Assembly: GCA_033026295.1 (NCBI GenBank)
Contig: CM065169.1
Coordinates: forward strand, 8,166,462 to 8,230,461
DNA: 64,000 bases
Source: Channa striata
Lineage: Eukaryota > Chordata > Actinopteri > Anabantiformes > Channidae
Direction of reading: 5' to 3'
In this document: positions 50,397-64,000 of the stretch, one piece after another
How positions within the stretch are numbered: the first letter of the stretch is position 1
Layout: every line of letters starts with the position of its first letter
Made by a program: the position numbers and the translations under genes
Notes under the pieces: model-generated
The model's database searches: none
Told to the model about the DNA's origin: nothing
What the model saw: the letters and a program-made list of their open reading frames with translations, nothing else

Positions 50397-53300
50397 GTTG
50401 AGCATGTGCAACTATTAGGATACGTGGAAACACGTGCACAGGTGGGCCCTGTAGGATGAAGGGGGCAGCTCTCCAAAGTGTGATAACTTGCCAAAGGCTG
50501 TGACTTTGAACAAGGGCGCCTCCCCAGCTACTGAAGTAAGCTCATTCATCATAACACGCGCTGGACTGCAGCAGACAAACTGGCACCCAAACACAGGCGC
50601 ACAGACACATTGATGAACATGAGCTGATGAGGAAGACGTGTCGTGCCTGCAGTGAGGAGGATCTGCCTATTTGTGGATTTGACATGTTCATTTTGTCCCA
50701 GAGCTACTGGTCCCCACTGGAGAGCTGTCCTTACCCTGACACACATTTATCCACTCAACATCAGGACAATTGACTGGAGAATTGGGGCAGACACTGTCTC
50801 AGATGCTGAATGAGGCACATCTAAGTTTAGACACAAATAAAATAATTGTTCTGTTCTTTAAATGTGTGAAGGGCTGCTGTTTGGGGACCACTTAGATCTT
50901 ACTTTATTTGGATGTTGTAAGAAATCTGATTTAAGCCCATTTTGTATATATATTTTTTCAAGCAAGCTCAAGGAAGGACATCTATTCTTAGAAGGAAGAA
51001 ACCTCATTTTTCCTAAGAAGCCATTAAAACAAGCCAGTCAAGCATGGACAGTGAATTGAAGATGGGTTTCAAAAATGTGACAGGCAACTTTCTACAACCC
51101 AATGTCCTTCTTTGGAAAGCAAATGCTTTTGTCTCATGTTTGCAAGGCTTGGAAGACGTACAGGAAAGCAACCGATTATTAAATCCGTCGACTGAGGCTC
51201 GGAGCACATTCTCTGATCCTGTTTCACTCTGGAGATTGATGTGTGTAGACCCAGAGCTCCCTTACAGTGCTGGCAAGATTTACTTTTTTTGTTTTTGCAG
51301 TAATAAAAAACATCTTCAGTATGGTTTTGCCCTTTATTATACAGACTACTGAGCCAATCACGAAGATTTTAGGTTGCACTTATAAATGTCAGAGCTTGAA
51401 ATTAAGTCTTCGACAATCCTTTGTGCTGTACAACACGACAAATACAAAAGGTCATTTGTACAAGCAATAAAATCCGACTTTTATCTTAGTAATTTCTGAC
51501 TTTAGAAGATATTTCTGGCAGTGACCAAATATGTGTCCCAGATGAGCCGGGGTCTTCATCTTCAGCTCTTTCAGTCTGATACTGAAACAGTTGGCCAGGT
51601 TCTCGGGAGCGAAGACGATGGGTGGAGGAGGAGAGTTTGGACAGAAAAGCTGTAGCAGAATCACCATGGTTACTGCCAATCTCCATAATCTTTTTGTTTC
51701 TTCCCCTCTTTCTCTTTCACTGTTTGTGTCTCTCTCTCTGCCTTTTTGTCTGACTCCTTCCCCCCATGCTAAGTGGGTGTGACGTCAGGAGCTCATCAAC
51801 CGTTGCCGATGATTTACGCTGTGACACGTTGGCGCTGACGGATAGCCACATCACTGCCAGAGGTGTCATGCAAGATGAATGGAGAGGGGCATCAGTTAAT
51901 GGATAGCGTTTGAGTGTTGTGGGTTATTGGGGGGGTATCTCTCAGATTGAACTGGTATGGTGCATGCTGGGGGTTGGAGGTTGCATCTGTAGTCAGGGTG
52001 CTGCAGCTGGCTTAAGAAATAGGGGCTAATTTGGGAAGGAGAAGTGTCATATCGTCCACAGCATACCTCCAGTCTGGCTTTTAATATCAGTGATTAGATT
52101 TGAAAACAGCGGGGGAGATGTCGAACTGCAGGCAGGCAGGATTTCTTGATCATACAGTCACCAGGGCACGTTGAAATAGCGCTCTCTGTGTCACACGCTG
52201 CTTGCATTACCCAGTACATCTGTCTGTATATGTTAAATGTTCATCTGCCATCAAAAGAAATTCTAGGCTACAACTATCCAATTAGAGGAGTAGGTATTGG
52301 GATTTGATATAGCATGAGATTGACTTCACAGCCACTCAATTTCCTATCAGAGGTCTGCAAATTAAATCACAGCCAAAATGCTCACAAACTGAATTAGAAA
52401 CAGTTTCCTGCACCGGATCAGTCTATGCAAATTTGTCAGTGTTTATCCCAAGGAGGTCATTAAACCGTATAACTCAAATGCAAATAAGCTCTGCAGAAAA
52501 TTGGTGTTTCTTTTTTTTTTTTGTAAAACTCGTTAAATTGATTACCGTATTCAGTAATAAATTTCCTCTGCCACCGTCCACAGGCTGGAAACTGTTTCAG
52601 CTGCTAACTTGTAAGGGTTTCCTCTTGGAGGCATCGTCACACCTGATGCTTGCCGCGACAGGGGGCTTGAACCCTCATTTCAACTTGAAGGATGCTGAGT
52701 GTGATCGCCGCGCAACCCTGCTGCCCTCGGTTTTGACTTCAAAATCACAGGAGTCTTCTACTAGACGCCGCATGCAGCTCCTGTGGTGACTGCATTGACC
52801 TGCGACCCGTCTCCTGAACACATGGCTCCTATCGCACATTCGGATGTTCATTTGTGATACAAGGTCACCACTCGCCAGGTCAGAGGTCATTAATCACACA
52901 TGCGAGGTGGGGGTGGGTAAAGCGTTTTGAGAGTGAGGCTGGAATTAACATTGATCGATTTGTTCGCGGATGGATATTAGTCTCAGCAAGGCCTGACAGA
53001 CTGGGTGTGCATTGAAGTCCTTTTAGGCAGTGGATTATTTGGAAGAAAACCCTAAGCAACATGTCGCTGGGAGACACTTTGTTGGCGCGACTGCTTTCCT
53101 CTCACGGCTCTTTTGTTGCGCTTTACCTGGATTTTATTGCACTGCTAATCAGCGGGGTTGTCTTAGCTCTGGCGTGGTTCCACTTTGCCATTAGCAGCTG
53201 TTTTATGCCACAAACCAGGAGGTCATCTGGTACTACCAAGTGAAAAAGAGCAAAAATTGATAGATGCAAAAGGGATTTGAGAGTTAGGAGGTTAGGGGAG

Positions 53301-55740
53301 CCTTTTTTTTGACTGTTTGTTCCATTAATGGCAGGTTTGTATTGGGGGATTTTATCTATCTCAGTGCCCCCTCCTGAGCCCGCCGCCCCGCCAGCTCACA
53401 ACATGATTGGATTCTGCTCCAAACAAACAGCTCAGATAAGACAGAGGTCCTGAAATGCTTCCCTTAACAGATAGACTCAGTTTGCTCATGGTTGAAGAAA
53501 TGTGGAGGGGGGCGGTAGATAAGGGAGAGTGAGAGTAGGCTTTGTTTCAACATGTTCTTCATTGGCAGCATCTGGACTCTGCGTTGTAACAAAGAGTAAG
53601 AATAACGAACAGCGTTTTTTTAATTTTATCTGGCAAACCGTACAAGCATAGACAATGTACTGTCACTGATTGATGCCCATTTGCACCCAGAAAGGCTCCT
53701 TTGTAGACAAGAAAACCATTGGCGCTTTGACAAATGTCCCTGTTTTCTCGTGTACATGCAGCTGATCCGTTGATTTTTCGATAAAGTGACAAAATCCTTT
53801 TTTTGGCTCACACAGGCCTAGATGTGCTGCCGAGGTCTGGCTCGATCCCATACAATATTTTGGTCCGAGTCTCTTTCAGATCCCTCTGAGTGGGGCTGGG
53901 CTGGTGCCAGGAAACGTCAATACTACACTGGCACAATCATAGATTGCTCTCATTGCACTCGAACTCGTTGATTACAGTGGCTTCACAGCTGCCACACCCC
54001 TGCATCTGTGCACAGATGACTGTCAAAATGTAAAAGCAATGGAAGCGGCTGAAAAAGGGGGTAAAAGCTCTCGAACACAGCTCCTGCGTTTGGCTCGTTT
54101 CTCTGTGTGCATGTTGGCTTAAGGAGATTATGCTGGAGCCCAGAGCGAGACAAAGTATTGTGGATAAACGCAGACTTTTTGTAGATTACATTTTGCGGAT
54201 GAAGCTGGTTCTTTTAGTCACTGTGGTGTTCTCAGTGATGAGGACTTGGTATCTCTCGTGAGGACACGTGGCTTTTGTGGAACATACACCAGACATTTTG
54301 GACTTTAAACTGTTGTAATTCCAATGACAATGTTCAGTGCCAATAAAGGATATAGTGTTCTTTATGAAAGTCAATATGGCTTAAAATAAAGTTATTCTTT
54401 ATTTTTAGGACTATTTCCTTCTTCCACACTCACAGAATTAAGCTAAACATACTGTACATAGCCTTTCACATAACATTTTACATAAACACTTTGGCATAGT
54501 CTACAGACATTCTAGAAATAACATTTTGCCTGATTTTGTTTTTCTTTCAATAAACATGTCACTGCAAAAAGCAAGTCAGGAATATGTAAAAAAAAAATAC
54601 AAGAACATAAAAACACTGACATTCAGCTTACTACAGCAAAACGAACAAAAAAAGGAGCTGCACATTTCCATGTCTTTCCAGTCCGTCTGATGTAAAGGAG
54701 AGCTCATTCCTTCCTCCATAAATACTTTCAATCCACAGGTTAGACCTATACAGGATAACATAAGAAACCTTTTCAGGTAAAGTAGTATTTTCTCGAGAAG
54801 TTGTTGAGCTGTTTGAAGTTGTTTTCCAAAGTCGGCTCTTCAGCCCTCACAAATCATCTGGATGCTACAGCCGGTGTCACAGTGTTTTGTCTTTTGCAAT
54901 TTACAAGTTCTCCACGTTTTTTGCAGTAGAAGTATTAGTCAGGTGAGCAGTTTAGCCATGATCAGCAATAATTTTCAGGACAAACTAATTGGTTGCAGAC
55001 TTCTCCTGAAATTTTCATTAATATTTGCGTTTGCAAAATCCAGAAGGTGTTCAATAGTTGTGTTGGACACAGTTTAGAAGAAGTCAACAAAATAGTTGAA
55101 AAAACCTGATGTAACCAACTTTGCACCTGCAATCGAGTTTAGAAATCTCACAGTTTCTTTAAAGTTCAGTCTGTGACTTTTCTTTCCTTAACTGTCCACA
55201 TGTCAGGAGACATCTTGGACCACTAACAGTGATTTACTGTATATCCAGCATGGGGTTAAATTGTCCGCCACAGCTCAGAAGAGCCTTAAAATCTGGAAAT
55301 GTCAAAGCTGTATCCTTGCCCCTGTTCAATTTCCTCTTTCAGGTTTGACACTTAGTTTACAGCCGTGGATTCTCTGAAATGGAGCGCTAATTGGATTGTC
55401 ATATTTTCACACTGGGGACTACAAGTGAGGGAGAAAAAGGCGTCACACACTGGCCTTGTTTGACTCCCTTTTTTCTCCTCCTCAATCTTGTTCTTGGCTC
55501 GATGAGATTTTTTTTTCATGCAAGTAGCCGGAGCTTAAGCCCTAATCTCCTCTATAGTACATGAAAAGAAACCGGCTATCACTCCTTTGGTTTTCTTCAC
55601 CCTCCCGTTCCTAGAAGATCAATTCACTCCCTCATCTTAACACCAACCCCCCCTTCTGCTTCACACTGTTAGGAGAAGCTACTGTTGCATACTGAACACC
55701 ACAGTGTCATAAGTCATCTTTTACAGCTCCTGTAGGGCCA

Positions 55741-55769
55741 TACACACCCACACACACACACACACACAG
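55741..55769. repeat. (CA)n microsatellite
   Basis: About 13 CA units with one interruption. Confidence 0.95.
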
Positions 55770-58700
55770 AGGCCGATGGACAGTGGAAGGTCAGGTCAGC
55801 AAAGCAAGTGCAAAAGAGAGAGGAGGGCTGCCATGATAACAAACATCTGAGTCCTCTGGGACATGTGCAAGGACTGGTGTAAATACTCCGTTTAAAGCCA
55901 CAGTGGCTCCTTGGTTTTTGTTGCATTTACCGTAGCTGACTTTACTGTTTGAGTGTGAAATTTGGATTAGATGAGAGAGAGAGATGAGATTATGGAAACC
56001 CCACAGGAACACTTCGTACTTAAATTAATTAAAAAATCCAACCCAATCCACGAAAGACTGGAGAACATTCCCACCTGGTCCTGACACACATTGGGTCAGT
56101 TGATCCAAAAAGACCCAAACAGAAACATTTTCTGCAGCCCGATGTGCCGCTAGTTACCAGGCAGCTGTAGTTTTAAACTGTGGCATTACTTGTCTTTTTA
56201 CCCTGCACGTTACGCATCACAATTATTATTATTATTTTTATTCAAAAGTATTTTTCTCTGTTGTGATGATTTGTGGTGCACCACAGTTATTGGCCAGTCT
56301 CCTGAAGTATTTGACAAACTAATTCTGACCTGCAGCGACACATCAGAGTATAATCTGAACCGGAAACTGACCCGACTCAGGGCTTAAGTGAACTAATGTG
56401 TGAACACCTCTAATTATTAGTACTAGTCCTACTTTAAGATGAAAGAATTAAGCAAAAACATTTTTTTGCTGTTGAGGGGTAGAAAACCAGATAAAAATTA
56501 TTGATTTTTATTACAAATATTAAACTCTGGTCTTATGAATTAGAAGCTTGATATGGTAAGACATTGCGGGTTGTGTTCATTTCTTTGTCCCGGTTCTATT
56601 AACGACCTGATTGTTTGCATAATTATCAGCTGTCTGACTCATAAGTAGGTGTGATCAGTGATGATGTCATGAGCCAAATTTTAAAAGTTGGCGTGAGAGA
56701 ATGATCAGGGGATAATTAGCAAGATGACAGAGCTGCCGACCTGTTTATGAAGCTCAAAGAGAACGTGGGATATGTAGAGCTAATACTTCTTTAGCCTTTA
56801 ACCCCAATAAAATATGTTTTTAGTTACATGTTTCTGTTAAATTAAACAAAATTTCTGGACCTGAAACAGCTGGTCCAAATACCGCAGATACCAAAGACCC
56901 AGGAGGGGAGTTCACAGGGGCGTGGCAACCGAATCAAGCTTCTGGCCGGACCCCATGAGTACCAGCAAACACCGAAGTTGGAGGTAAGCCCACAGCGTCA
57001 TAATCTAACAGCTGGCCTTTTGTCCATCCCGAGGATGAAATTATATACGGTATCACAATTACTTTTTTAAGCAACAAGTGTACTTATATCCAAACTGTAG
57101 TGGTGAACATGAGGATGTACAGTAAAGCTCCCTTCAGCAACAAACTGAGCTGTTTGTTAGCACTTCTATTGAGGTATATCGGTGGTACCTTTTATAAAAT
57201 ATACTGTGAGGGTAAAAGAGTGTAACACTTCATGCTAAGAATGCACCTTTGTCGTCATGTCGACGACCAGTGTGTCGAGTTGGCAGAGAACGCCTACAAG
57301 GGTGGATTTTTCCTCGCCGAGAAAGTCCTCGCCACATATTGTGCCTTTTCCGTTTGAGGATTATAACATATCCACTCATAACAGCAGCACTGTAGGTGGG
57401 AGTGTGGTGAGAGGACACCGCATTATAAGAAAGATAGCCTGGGTCAGCCTGTGTCAGCGAAATGAGTCCTGGTAAGCCGGACCTGACAGTGACTGCCCGA
57501 GGAGGTTCATGGGAGGGCCGGGTGCACAAGAATGGAACGCTTAAAAGGTGTGGAGTCAGGAACACGTAGGGGGCGGGGGGTGACGGCTGACTCTCCTCAG
57601 GCCTATCAGATAGGAGCATGGCTGTGGTGAGTGCTGGGAGATTAAGATTAGGACACATAAATGCAGAGGACCGGACAAATCTACCCAGCCCAAGTGTCCT
57701 CGAGCACATAATGTACCGGATGTTCCTCAGCGTCACTGTTATTCTTTCTGTGTTGTCGACTTCCCATTAATGTGAAATGGGTTTACAGAAGGCAAAAGGA
57801 AAACACAATGTCATGGGTGAATAATTATGATTTTGAGTCCTCAGTCAATCCAGTTGTGTATTCATCTTTGATTAATGTGGATCACAACCACATGAGTGAT
57901 GCACATGTTTGTGCTTGTTCTGCTTTGTGTTACTGACATTGTCTAATTTTGCCAACGGATTGAAGCATTACATAAAATCACTTCCAAATTAATAAAATCA
58001 ATTCAACCCATCAAATATTTACAGTGTACAGCCTTTAGTGCTGCTGGATCTAGATTTGAGTAGCAGCACAGCAGAAGGTTGATAACGAGCTGTTTGCAAA
58101 AGAAACACATTTGCACATTTGAGCCCAGTCTTGGAATTATCGAGGCAATAAGAAGAACTCCTTGTTTTCCCTCTCTTATCTGTTATTGAAAAAGAAATAC
58201 CGCCACATTAGATTCACAGAACTGTAAAATGAGTCTGATCTGAATCAGAGTCAGTAGCTTCACACAAAGCACAACACAAAGTTAAAAATCATTAAAGACA
58301 CATTTGGAGCTGCCAAGGCTTATGGGACTACATCATTACATGTGCAAATTAAGGAAGCTAATTTCAGCAGGCAGAAATGAGTCCCAGTTCCTCCTTTAAG
58401 TTTAGGGCACCATTTGGAGCAGTGAAAGACCTCAGTCTGATTGTGCTCAGGCAGTCATCAGACACTCCTAGGATTTGTTATATCCACTGATACATTGGTG
58501 CATGAAAGCGTACGAACCCACGGTAAAATGACCCCCTCATTGTGCCTGTTTTTCCAGCAGAGGGGATGAGGTGGGCGCGTCATGCTGTGTATTTAGTGGA
58601 TCCACTGTGGCACGTCAGGTGAACGCTGTGGGTTGGCACTTGTGAGAGCGCCCACGGTCCTCCAGTGTCCGCAGACCCCTAGACACGGGTCCTGGTGACG

Positions 58701-59831
58701 CTCGCAGATCAAATCAATGAGCTCATGGCTCTGTGCCTGCTGGCTAATGAACAGCTAATGTGCTCCTCTCCTGCTGTTCCGAAAAGCCCCCACTTTCTAG
58801 AACCGCTGCGGTGACGATTATCTCTTCCATATTACATGAGCCAGGATGTAAACAAATTCGCTCCACCCATTTTGCACCCGTCTTTCTTTATTGCAGTCGT
58901 GATACTTTGTGTAGTGAATGTCATTTTTCTCTGTACTCGTAGCACTGTCTCCATTTTCCGTCCCTGTGGAAGACATGAGCCCTGAGTCTCCGCACTCAGT
59001 TTCTTGAAACAAGCTTTTCGGCTGTTTTGACACATCAGTGCCGTTTTCCAGCTGCTGCACTTGCGAACAGACTTAACACTGACTCAGCGCCGCATCAGTG
59101 CGCTGCTTTTAAATGTCTTCGCCTCTGAAAACACGTATGCAAGTGCATTGTTTATCCAGCAGGCTAATTAACTAATTGTTTAACCCCATGCAACTCTGAC
59201 TGGTGTTCTCAGCGACTCCAGCCGTTCATTATCTCTGCCTTTGTGCCTTTTTCCCCTGTCTCTAATCCACATTTCCATGTCAGTGCCAGCGCTATGATAA
59301 TTGCAGAGATAGATAATTGTTTACATACTGCAGGACACATGAACTGACAATAGAGCAGCGCTTTGGAGCCTGTGTCACCGCGGGAAAAAAAAAAAAGTCA
59401 TTTTCTTGTGGAAGCCAGGTCCCCAGGCAACCTCAGAGGAAGGCAAAGGGTTTGTGGGGCTGCACAGCTTATTGGACTGATGACAGATGATTCATTAATG
59501 ACTGCAGCGTGTGATGGTTTTGCTCTTTCTGTGCGCGTGCTCAGGCTTTATGTAACAGTGACAGTCCCAGACATCGCAGGGAAAGTTGTGAGGTTTGCTT
59601 TCTGAACAAAGTGGCACACAGCGCTGTTCTGTTTTTGTCATGGCTGCATCCGGCATCCTTAAAGCAGAGTAGGAAGCATTTTGTGCGACTGGGTTTTGTC
59701 CTGACTAGATTGTGGATAAAATGAGATTCACAGATTGCATGTGCAATTAATAGTTAATTCATTTGATTTGGAAGCTGAACTGGTTTGCCTAAAAAAATTG
59801 ATTTATTCAGGCAATACTCTATACTAGCAAA

Positions 59832-59862
59832 TAATTGCCATTTTAATAAAAAATGGCAATTA
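59832..59862. repeat. Perfect 13-bp hairpin
   Basis: TAATTGCCATTTT at 59832-59844 pairs perfectly with AAAATGGCAATTA at 59850-59862 around a 5-base loop. Confidence 0.9.
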
Positions 59863-61794
59863 CTCTGTCTGTCTCTCTCTCTCAATAGATACAGTAGATA
59901 GATAAATGGATGGATGGATATTAGACGTTATATTATATCCGGGTAATTAGCAAACAATTTCTTACATACACATTCATCAGAAATTGTGCAACATTCTTTT
60001 GGAGCCATGTCCATGATTCACTTTCTTCCTATGTAGCTCTGTTTTAGTCTCAACCGTCTTTCAAGAGAAATAAATCACCAGCTAGCTGTTTACTTTGCCG
60101 TGCAGGTTACATATTGTGGTTTTATCAGAGCTGTTGTTGCCTGGTGATAAGAGTGATGCATTTCTGTGGCCAACTTTTGACTGCATTAAATATCCAGGGT
60201 AAGCGCATGAATGAGAAGATTGTGGCTCTCTTTAACGACATTGTTAACAACATTACTTATGCCTTTGAACAATTTCCATCAGACAGGAGGTAGTAACACG
60301 TGAATGAGAAGCTAAAAACCTGGACAGTGTTCACATCAAAATGTTTCATCATTTGTATATGTAAACAGTCATTTCAGATAAGCAAAGTGAATAAGCAGTA
60401 AATGGACACTAGTGCAAATGACGTATATGGCTGAATCATATGCAACTTGATTTGTGAATTTTCACTGTGAATTTCAGTTCTTTTTCCTCTGTACTATAGA
60501 AAACATCCTCAAGATTAACAAAGGTAATCAGCCATATCAGCATATTCTGTTCCTTCATTATCATGCTCCTGTTAGTGTTCTCCATTGCTCTTTCTCTCCC
60601 TCCATCGACAAACAAAACAAAGTTAGTTGGTGAACAGCATAGAAGACCAAAAAAAAAAGGCGAGATGCAAAGGCTTCCTGAGGTCCCAGCTGACGAGCCC
60701 TTGTTTCACTCCAACAGAAAAGTTCTGCAGACACAGACACTGTGAACTTCGGGAAGAAGAAATAAACTCCGCCTGTGTGAGTTCCCAGTGCCGTTTTAAT
60801 TTCATTTTTATGTCTCTTTATTAATTATCCTACAAACCCCATTGGTGCATGTTGTTAACTATGTTAAGAACAGCACTAGTTTTACTTTCCATTTGCTTAT
60901 CTAAAACCCAAATCGACCCAGACGACCGGCTCACTCCTCTGCTCTTCCTCATTACAGTATGTGACTTTGTGTCTGCTTGTGTCTGAGAACTTTTTCAGTG
61001 AGGCTGAGGACACAAAGTGAAACTTGAGTTTGTGCCCTCATGTGTTTCACATGACTCCTCCCTCGTGGTTTTACAATTTGTAGCATTATAAAACATATTA
61101 ATCAGTGGTTTATGGTTTGAAAAATTACATTGTGGTAAATTGCACTATTGATTTTTCAGCCCTGTGAAGGAGTAAAAACACCATAGCAATGTCACCCATA
61201 GGTGCCATTAAGAGTTCCAGTAGCCCCACTAACAACCATCTGTTGTGTGTGGCATGTCTGAAAACGCTACTGAAATCTAAAACTAACCTAGTTGGGTCTC
61301 CATTGAAGAACCGAGACTGTTGTGACCACTGATGGGTGACTAACCTGTAACACAGCCCTGTTCAGTGCGATTTGCTGCTTGTTGGGTGTGTAAGGATTTT
61401 TTTCTAGTTTCCTCAGCTACTTCTGCATTTCAATAATCAATAAAACTTTGTTTGCAGGAAATCAAATAATGAATTATCCCTTGTCGTCGGTTATTTTAAA
61501 TGTATGACCTGCACATTATGGTCACTTTGCTCTAGATGTCAAGTTTTAATGTGAACATGGGCTGAGTTTCCATAAGTGTCCATAAAATCATTGCACTGAT
61601 TGTTTCAATTGTATTAAATATTATTATTACTCTGTTGAAATTAGGAGCCTATTTGACTGAGTATACTTACATTATACTGTAGGTCTACATATGATCCTTC
61701 AAACAGATTAAAGTAATACTCGGTTACTATATTCATTAAATTCTTTCTTTAGCCCCATAATGACACAGCTTTTTCCTGTAGACCAGGAGAATAG

Positions 61795-62155
61795 TATAAA
61801 GCCTCCGGAGTTGGAACAATGGTGACCTGGAGATTGCTGGTTCAATCCTTGACTGACTGACGGGAAAGAATCTGAGTGGGACAAGTAAAAATGCAACAGC
61901 TGTTCCTCTTTCTCATAAACACCCTAAAAGGATTGTCCTCCTGCTTGTTTCAAAACAGATTTGTGCTAGTGGTCTTACACGATACTGCTGATGTGTGTGG
62001 TGGTGCTGGGTCTACAAATGCAGCAAAGCCAGGAAGGATCTATGGTCCTGCTAGGTCTTGGGCAAGGCCCCTAACCCTCACTGTTGTTGTTCAGATCTTT
62101 TCTCTATGTCTCGCTGAATCTTCGCTCAACGAATAAAGGTTAAAAAAAGAAAAGC
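61795..62155 (+). mobile_element. SINE-like repeat with pol III B box
   Basis: GCTGGTTCAATCCTTGAC includes a B-box-like GGTTCAATCC near 61839. Farther on, GGGCAAGGCCCCTAACCCTC and AACGAATAAAGGTT are phrases common to teleost tRNA-derived repeats. It ends in an A-rich tail (AAAAAAAGAAAAG). Confidence 0.55.
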
Positions 62156-62159
62156 CTGA

Positions 62160-64000
62160 AGCAGTTTAGCTTAGCATAAAGACTGTAAAGGTCTGGTTAT
62201 GTTCGAACCGAATCAACTTTAACCTTAAAAGGTTATGATGTTTCTATGAGCGAATCTTGTCATGAACAATTAAATATTAAATTCAGTAAATCTTTAGGTG
62301 CATATAATATAAGTTCTTGAGTTGTTTTTTTGATTTTTCTGCAACATGAAGGGTTTTGTGCATGTACAGTAAATGAAATATTCATTGTGATAATGCGCAT
62401 TCTGTCTTCTGCCAGCGTTTGTTGTGCTAATTAAAACTCTGTGCAGGGCAACGTGAAGGATTGTGCTGCCCACTTCAGTATAATAACCCACTAATTCAAA
62501 TAGCAGCACGCTGAGTGTTTATTAGTGTGATAATGTTTTTCTGCACTCACAACAAAACCTGAGGATGGATCAGTAGGAATTTGGGCAAATTAGGCTGAAG
62601 GCAGCATGTGCGCCTGGGATCATGGGATTTCTAAATGCTGTTTCCATAGGAACGGTGATTTCCCCTGTCTGCAGGTGATTATTCTGTGGTGGTCCACCTG
62701 GCCGTGGTCCAGTAAGAATTATATTTAATTTTTAAATATTCATTCCCGTAACATTTAAGGGGCTTAAAGTTTTGGTTTAAGTCAAATAATGTTTTTAATG
62801 GATCTGCATCTCCTGGTCTGAATCTTTCAGAGCTTAGTTTTAGTTCATCAGAGTGTGTGATCAGATTCTGGCCTCAGCGAACATCGATGAAGGGGGAATT
62901 CACCTTTACCTAAAGCACTTGAGGGAGCCCTCCTTTGTTTTTATTGACCTGATATTGGGAGGAAGCGTGTTTATAGATCAGTCTGTTCATTATACATGGG
63001 CTCAGAGCCACAGATGATAAATTACTTTTAAAGACGTTTAAAGAACCGGTTTTGAGCAGAGAACGTGCACGAGACTCCTGAAATACTCCACACAGCGTGC
63101 AGTTATTAGACTGCCAATGGCTGTCAGGAGCAGCTGACTGATTGGCTTTACCTCCTTATAAACAACACTGCAGATTGGCCCAGTTTCTGATTGCAGAGCA
63201 GTGGGGTTGCCAGCAGGAGCGAATGCATTTCCGGCGTTCCACGAGATGTCTTACCTCTCTGGGTTTAATCCAGACAGTCGTGTGAACAACGAACTGGAAA
63301 TGTGCTAAATGAGATGATGGAAATGAATTTCAACTGCTTTGTCACCATGCAGAGAACAACACCTACTGTAAAGCTGTATCACTGCATTAGTTCAAAACGC
63401 AAAGGTACGTTGCGTTGGAGCGCGATCCATGTAGTGCGTTATAATCCCTGTAGCTTTAGATGCACCGGAATTTGGAGAAGCTGTTAAATACTTTAGCTTA
63501 TATTGTTAATTTTTACTGTCCAGTTCTCCGGTGTCGGCATGAAGCTGATTACTAATAAACAACAGCACAGATTGTCACTGGAAACAGGAAACTGGCCTGT
63601 TGTTATTTTAATCAAAATCACTTAAAATTCTCGAGAATGTGAGATTCAGCAGTCAGAGTCAGAACTACAGAGTGTGTTTCATTTATCTTGCATTTAGTTT
63701 GCATGACTGCTGTAAACACCACCCAACTACATGCATAATACACTGTGTGAGTTTTCCTTAGTCAGCCACTCTGCAGTCCATCCTTTACATTGTCAGGGCC
63801 AAATTAAATGTTTCCCAGCTATCCCTCTGGAGGCTGAAGTCCAGCAGTATTTTTCCACTAAAGTAGGACTCATTCTGCGGCCACATCTGCACCCTCTTGT
63901 TGCTAACGCTGTGGATTTAAAGTTTACATGCTGCCTGTAGGAGTCGCTGAGACCTTCTCCATATCGATGTCCATTCGTCACGGCCCGTCTGTGACTGTGG
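62160..64000. other. Presumed intronic DNA to the window end
   Basis: No supported exon or recognised repeat. Confidence 0.4.

Larger units (their letters stand above)
50400..61785. other. Presumed intronic DNA, mostly featureless
   Basis: No supported exon. Notable points are an octamer with neighbouring homeodomain-like sites at 52280-52435, a (CA)n run at 55741-55769, and a small hairpin at 59832-59862 followed by GATA/TGGA simple repeats at 59880-59930. Confidence 0.4.

Noticed and set aside
57230..57736. Minus-strand 168-codon frame
   Set aside because: No recognisable domain, no clear splice context and mixed composition. Likely chance, although the region is somewhat GC-richer than its flanks.

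Overview
This window looks like nuclear genomic DNA from a bony fish, most likely a percomorph teleost. The reasons are short GT-AG introns in a fish-egg-lectin-like gene, a teleost RTE-type LINE, several Tc1-like transposon relics, Rex1-type LINE 3' tails, and abundant CA, GT, GATA and TCCA microsatellites. There are no prokaryotic operons, phage genes or CRISPR arrays. Most of the sequence is AT-rich non-coding DNA, and most open frames longer than 60 codons are chance or antisense frames.

Layout. (1) 1-6.8 kb is gene-poor and repeat-rich. It holds a near-perfect hairpin at 2156-2208, a MITE-like repeat near 3.0-3.4 kb, a teleost interspersed repeat at 3.6-3.9 kb, and an antisense Tc1 relic at 4.74-5.47 kb flanked by a direct duplication. 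(2) 6.8-8.65 kb holds the one convincing intact protein-coding gene: a five-exon fish-egg-lectin/tectonin-type secreted protein of 259 residues, with a TATA box and a poly(A) signal. (3) 8.7-13.1 kb holds local duplications, a CT/CA microsatellite, and a minus-strand RTE-type LINE (10112-12894). The LINE is bounded by a 16-bp target-site duplication with one mismatch and carries an internal deletion and frameshifts. (4) 18.1-18.5 kb is a Rex1-type LINE tail. (5) 18.9-22.0 kb is a second lectin gene copy, duplicated together with its promoter and 3' UTR. It is dead: two 1-bp deletions, a missing splice acceptor and a truncated last exon beyond an expanded intron that contains a (GATA)n array. 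(6) 25.4-26.1 kb and 30.5-30.8 kb are two more Tc1 relics. (7) 27.97-28.6 kb is the only CpG-rich block. It looks like a promoter with a non-coding first exon and two strong splice donors on the + strand. (8) 28.6-64 kb has no recognisable coding exon and reads like a very long first intron. It contains scattered repeats and some segments that look like regulatory DNA, notably a full POU:SOX composite motif at 48424-48438.

The two lectin copies are the main biology here: a tandem duplication about 12.1 kb apart in which one copy decayed. The lectin probably acts outside the cell as a sugar-binding defence protein of eggs and mucosa, as known for the family. The gene served by the CpG promoter cannot be named from this window.
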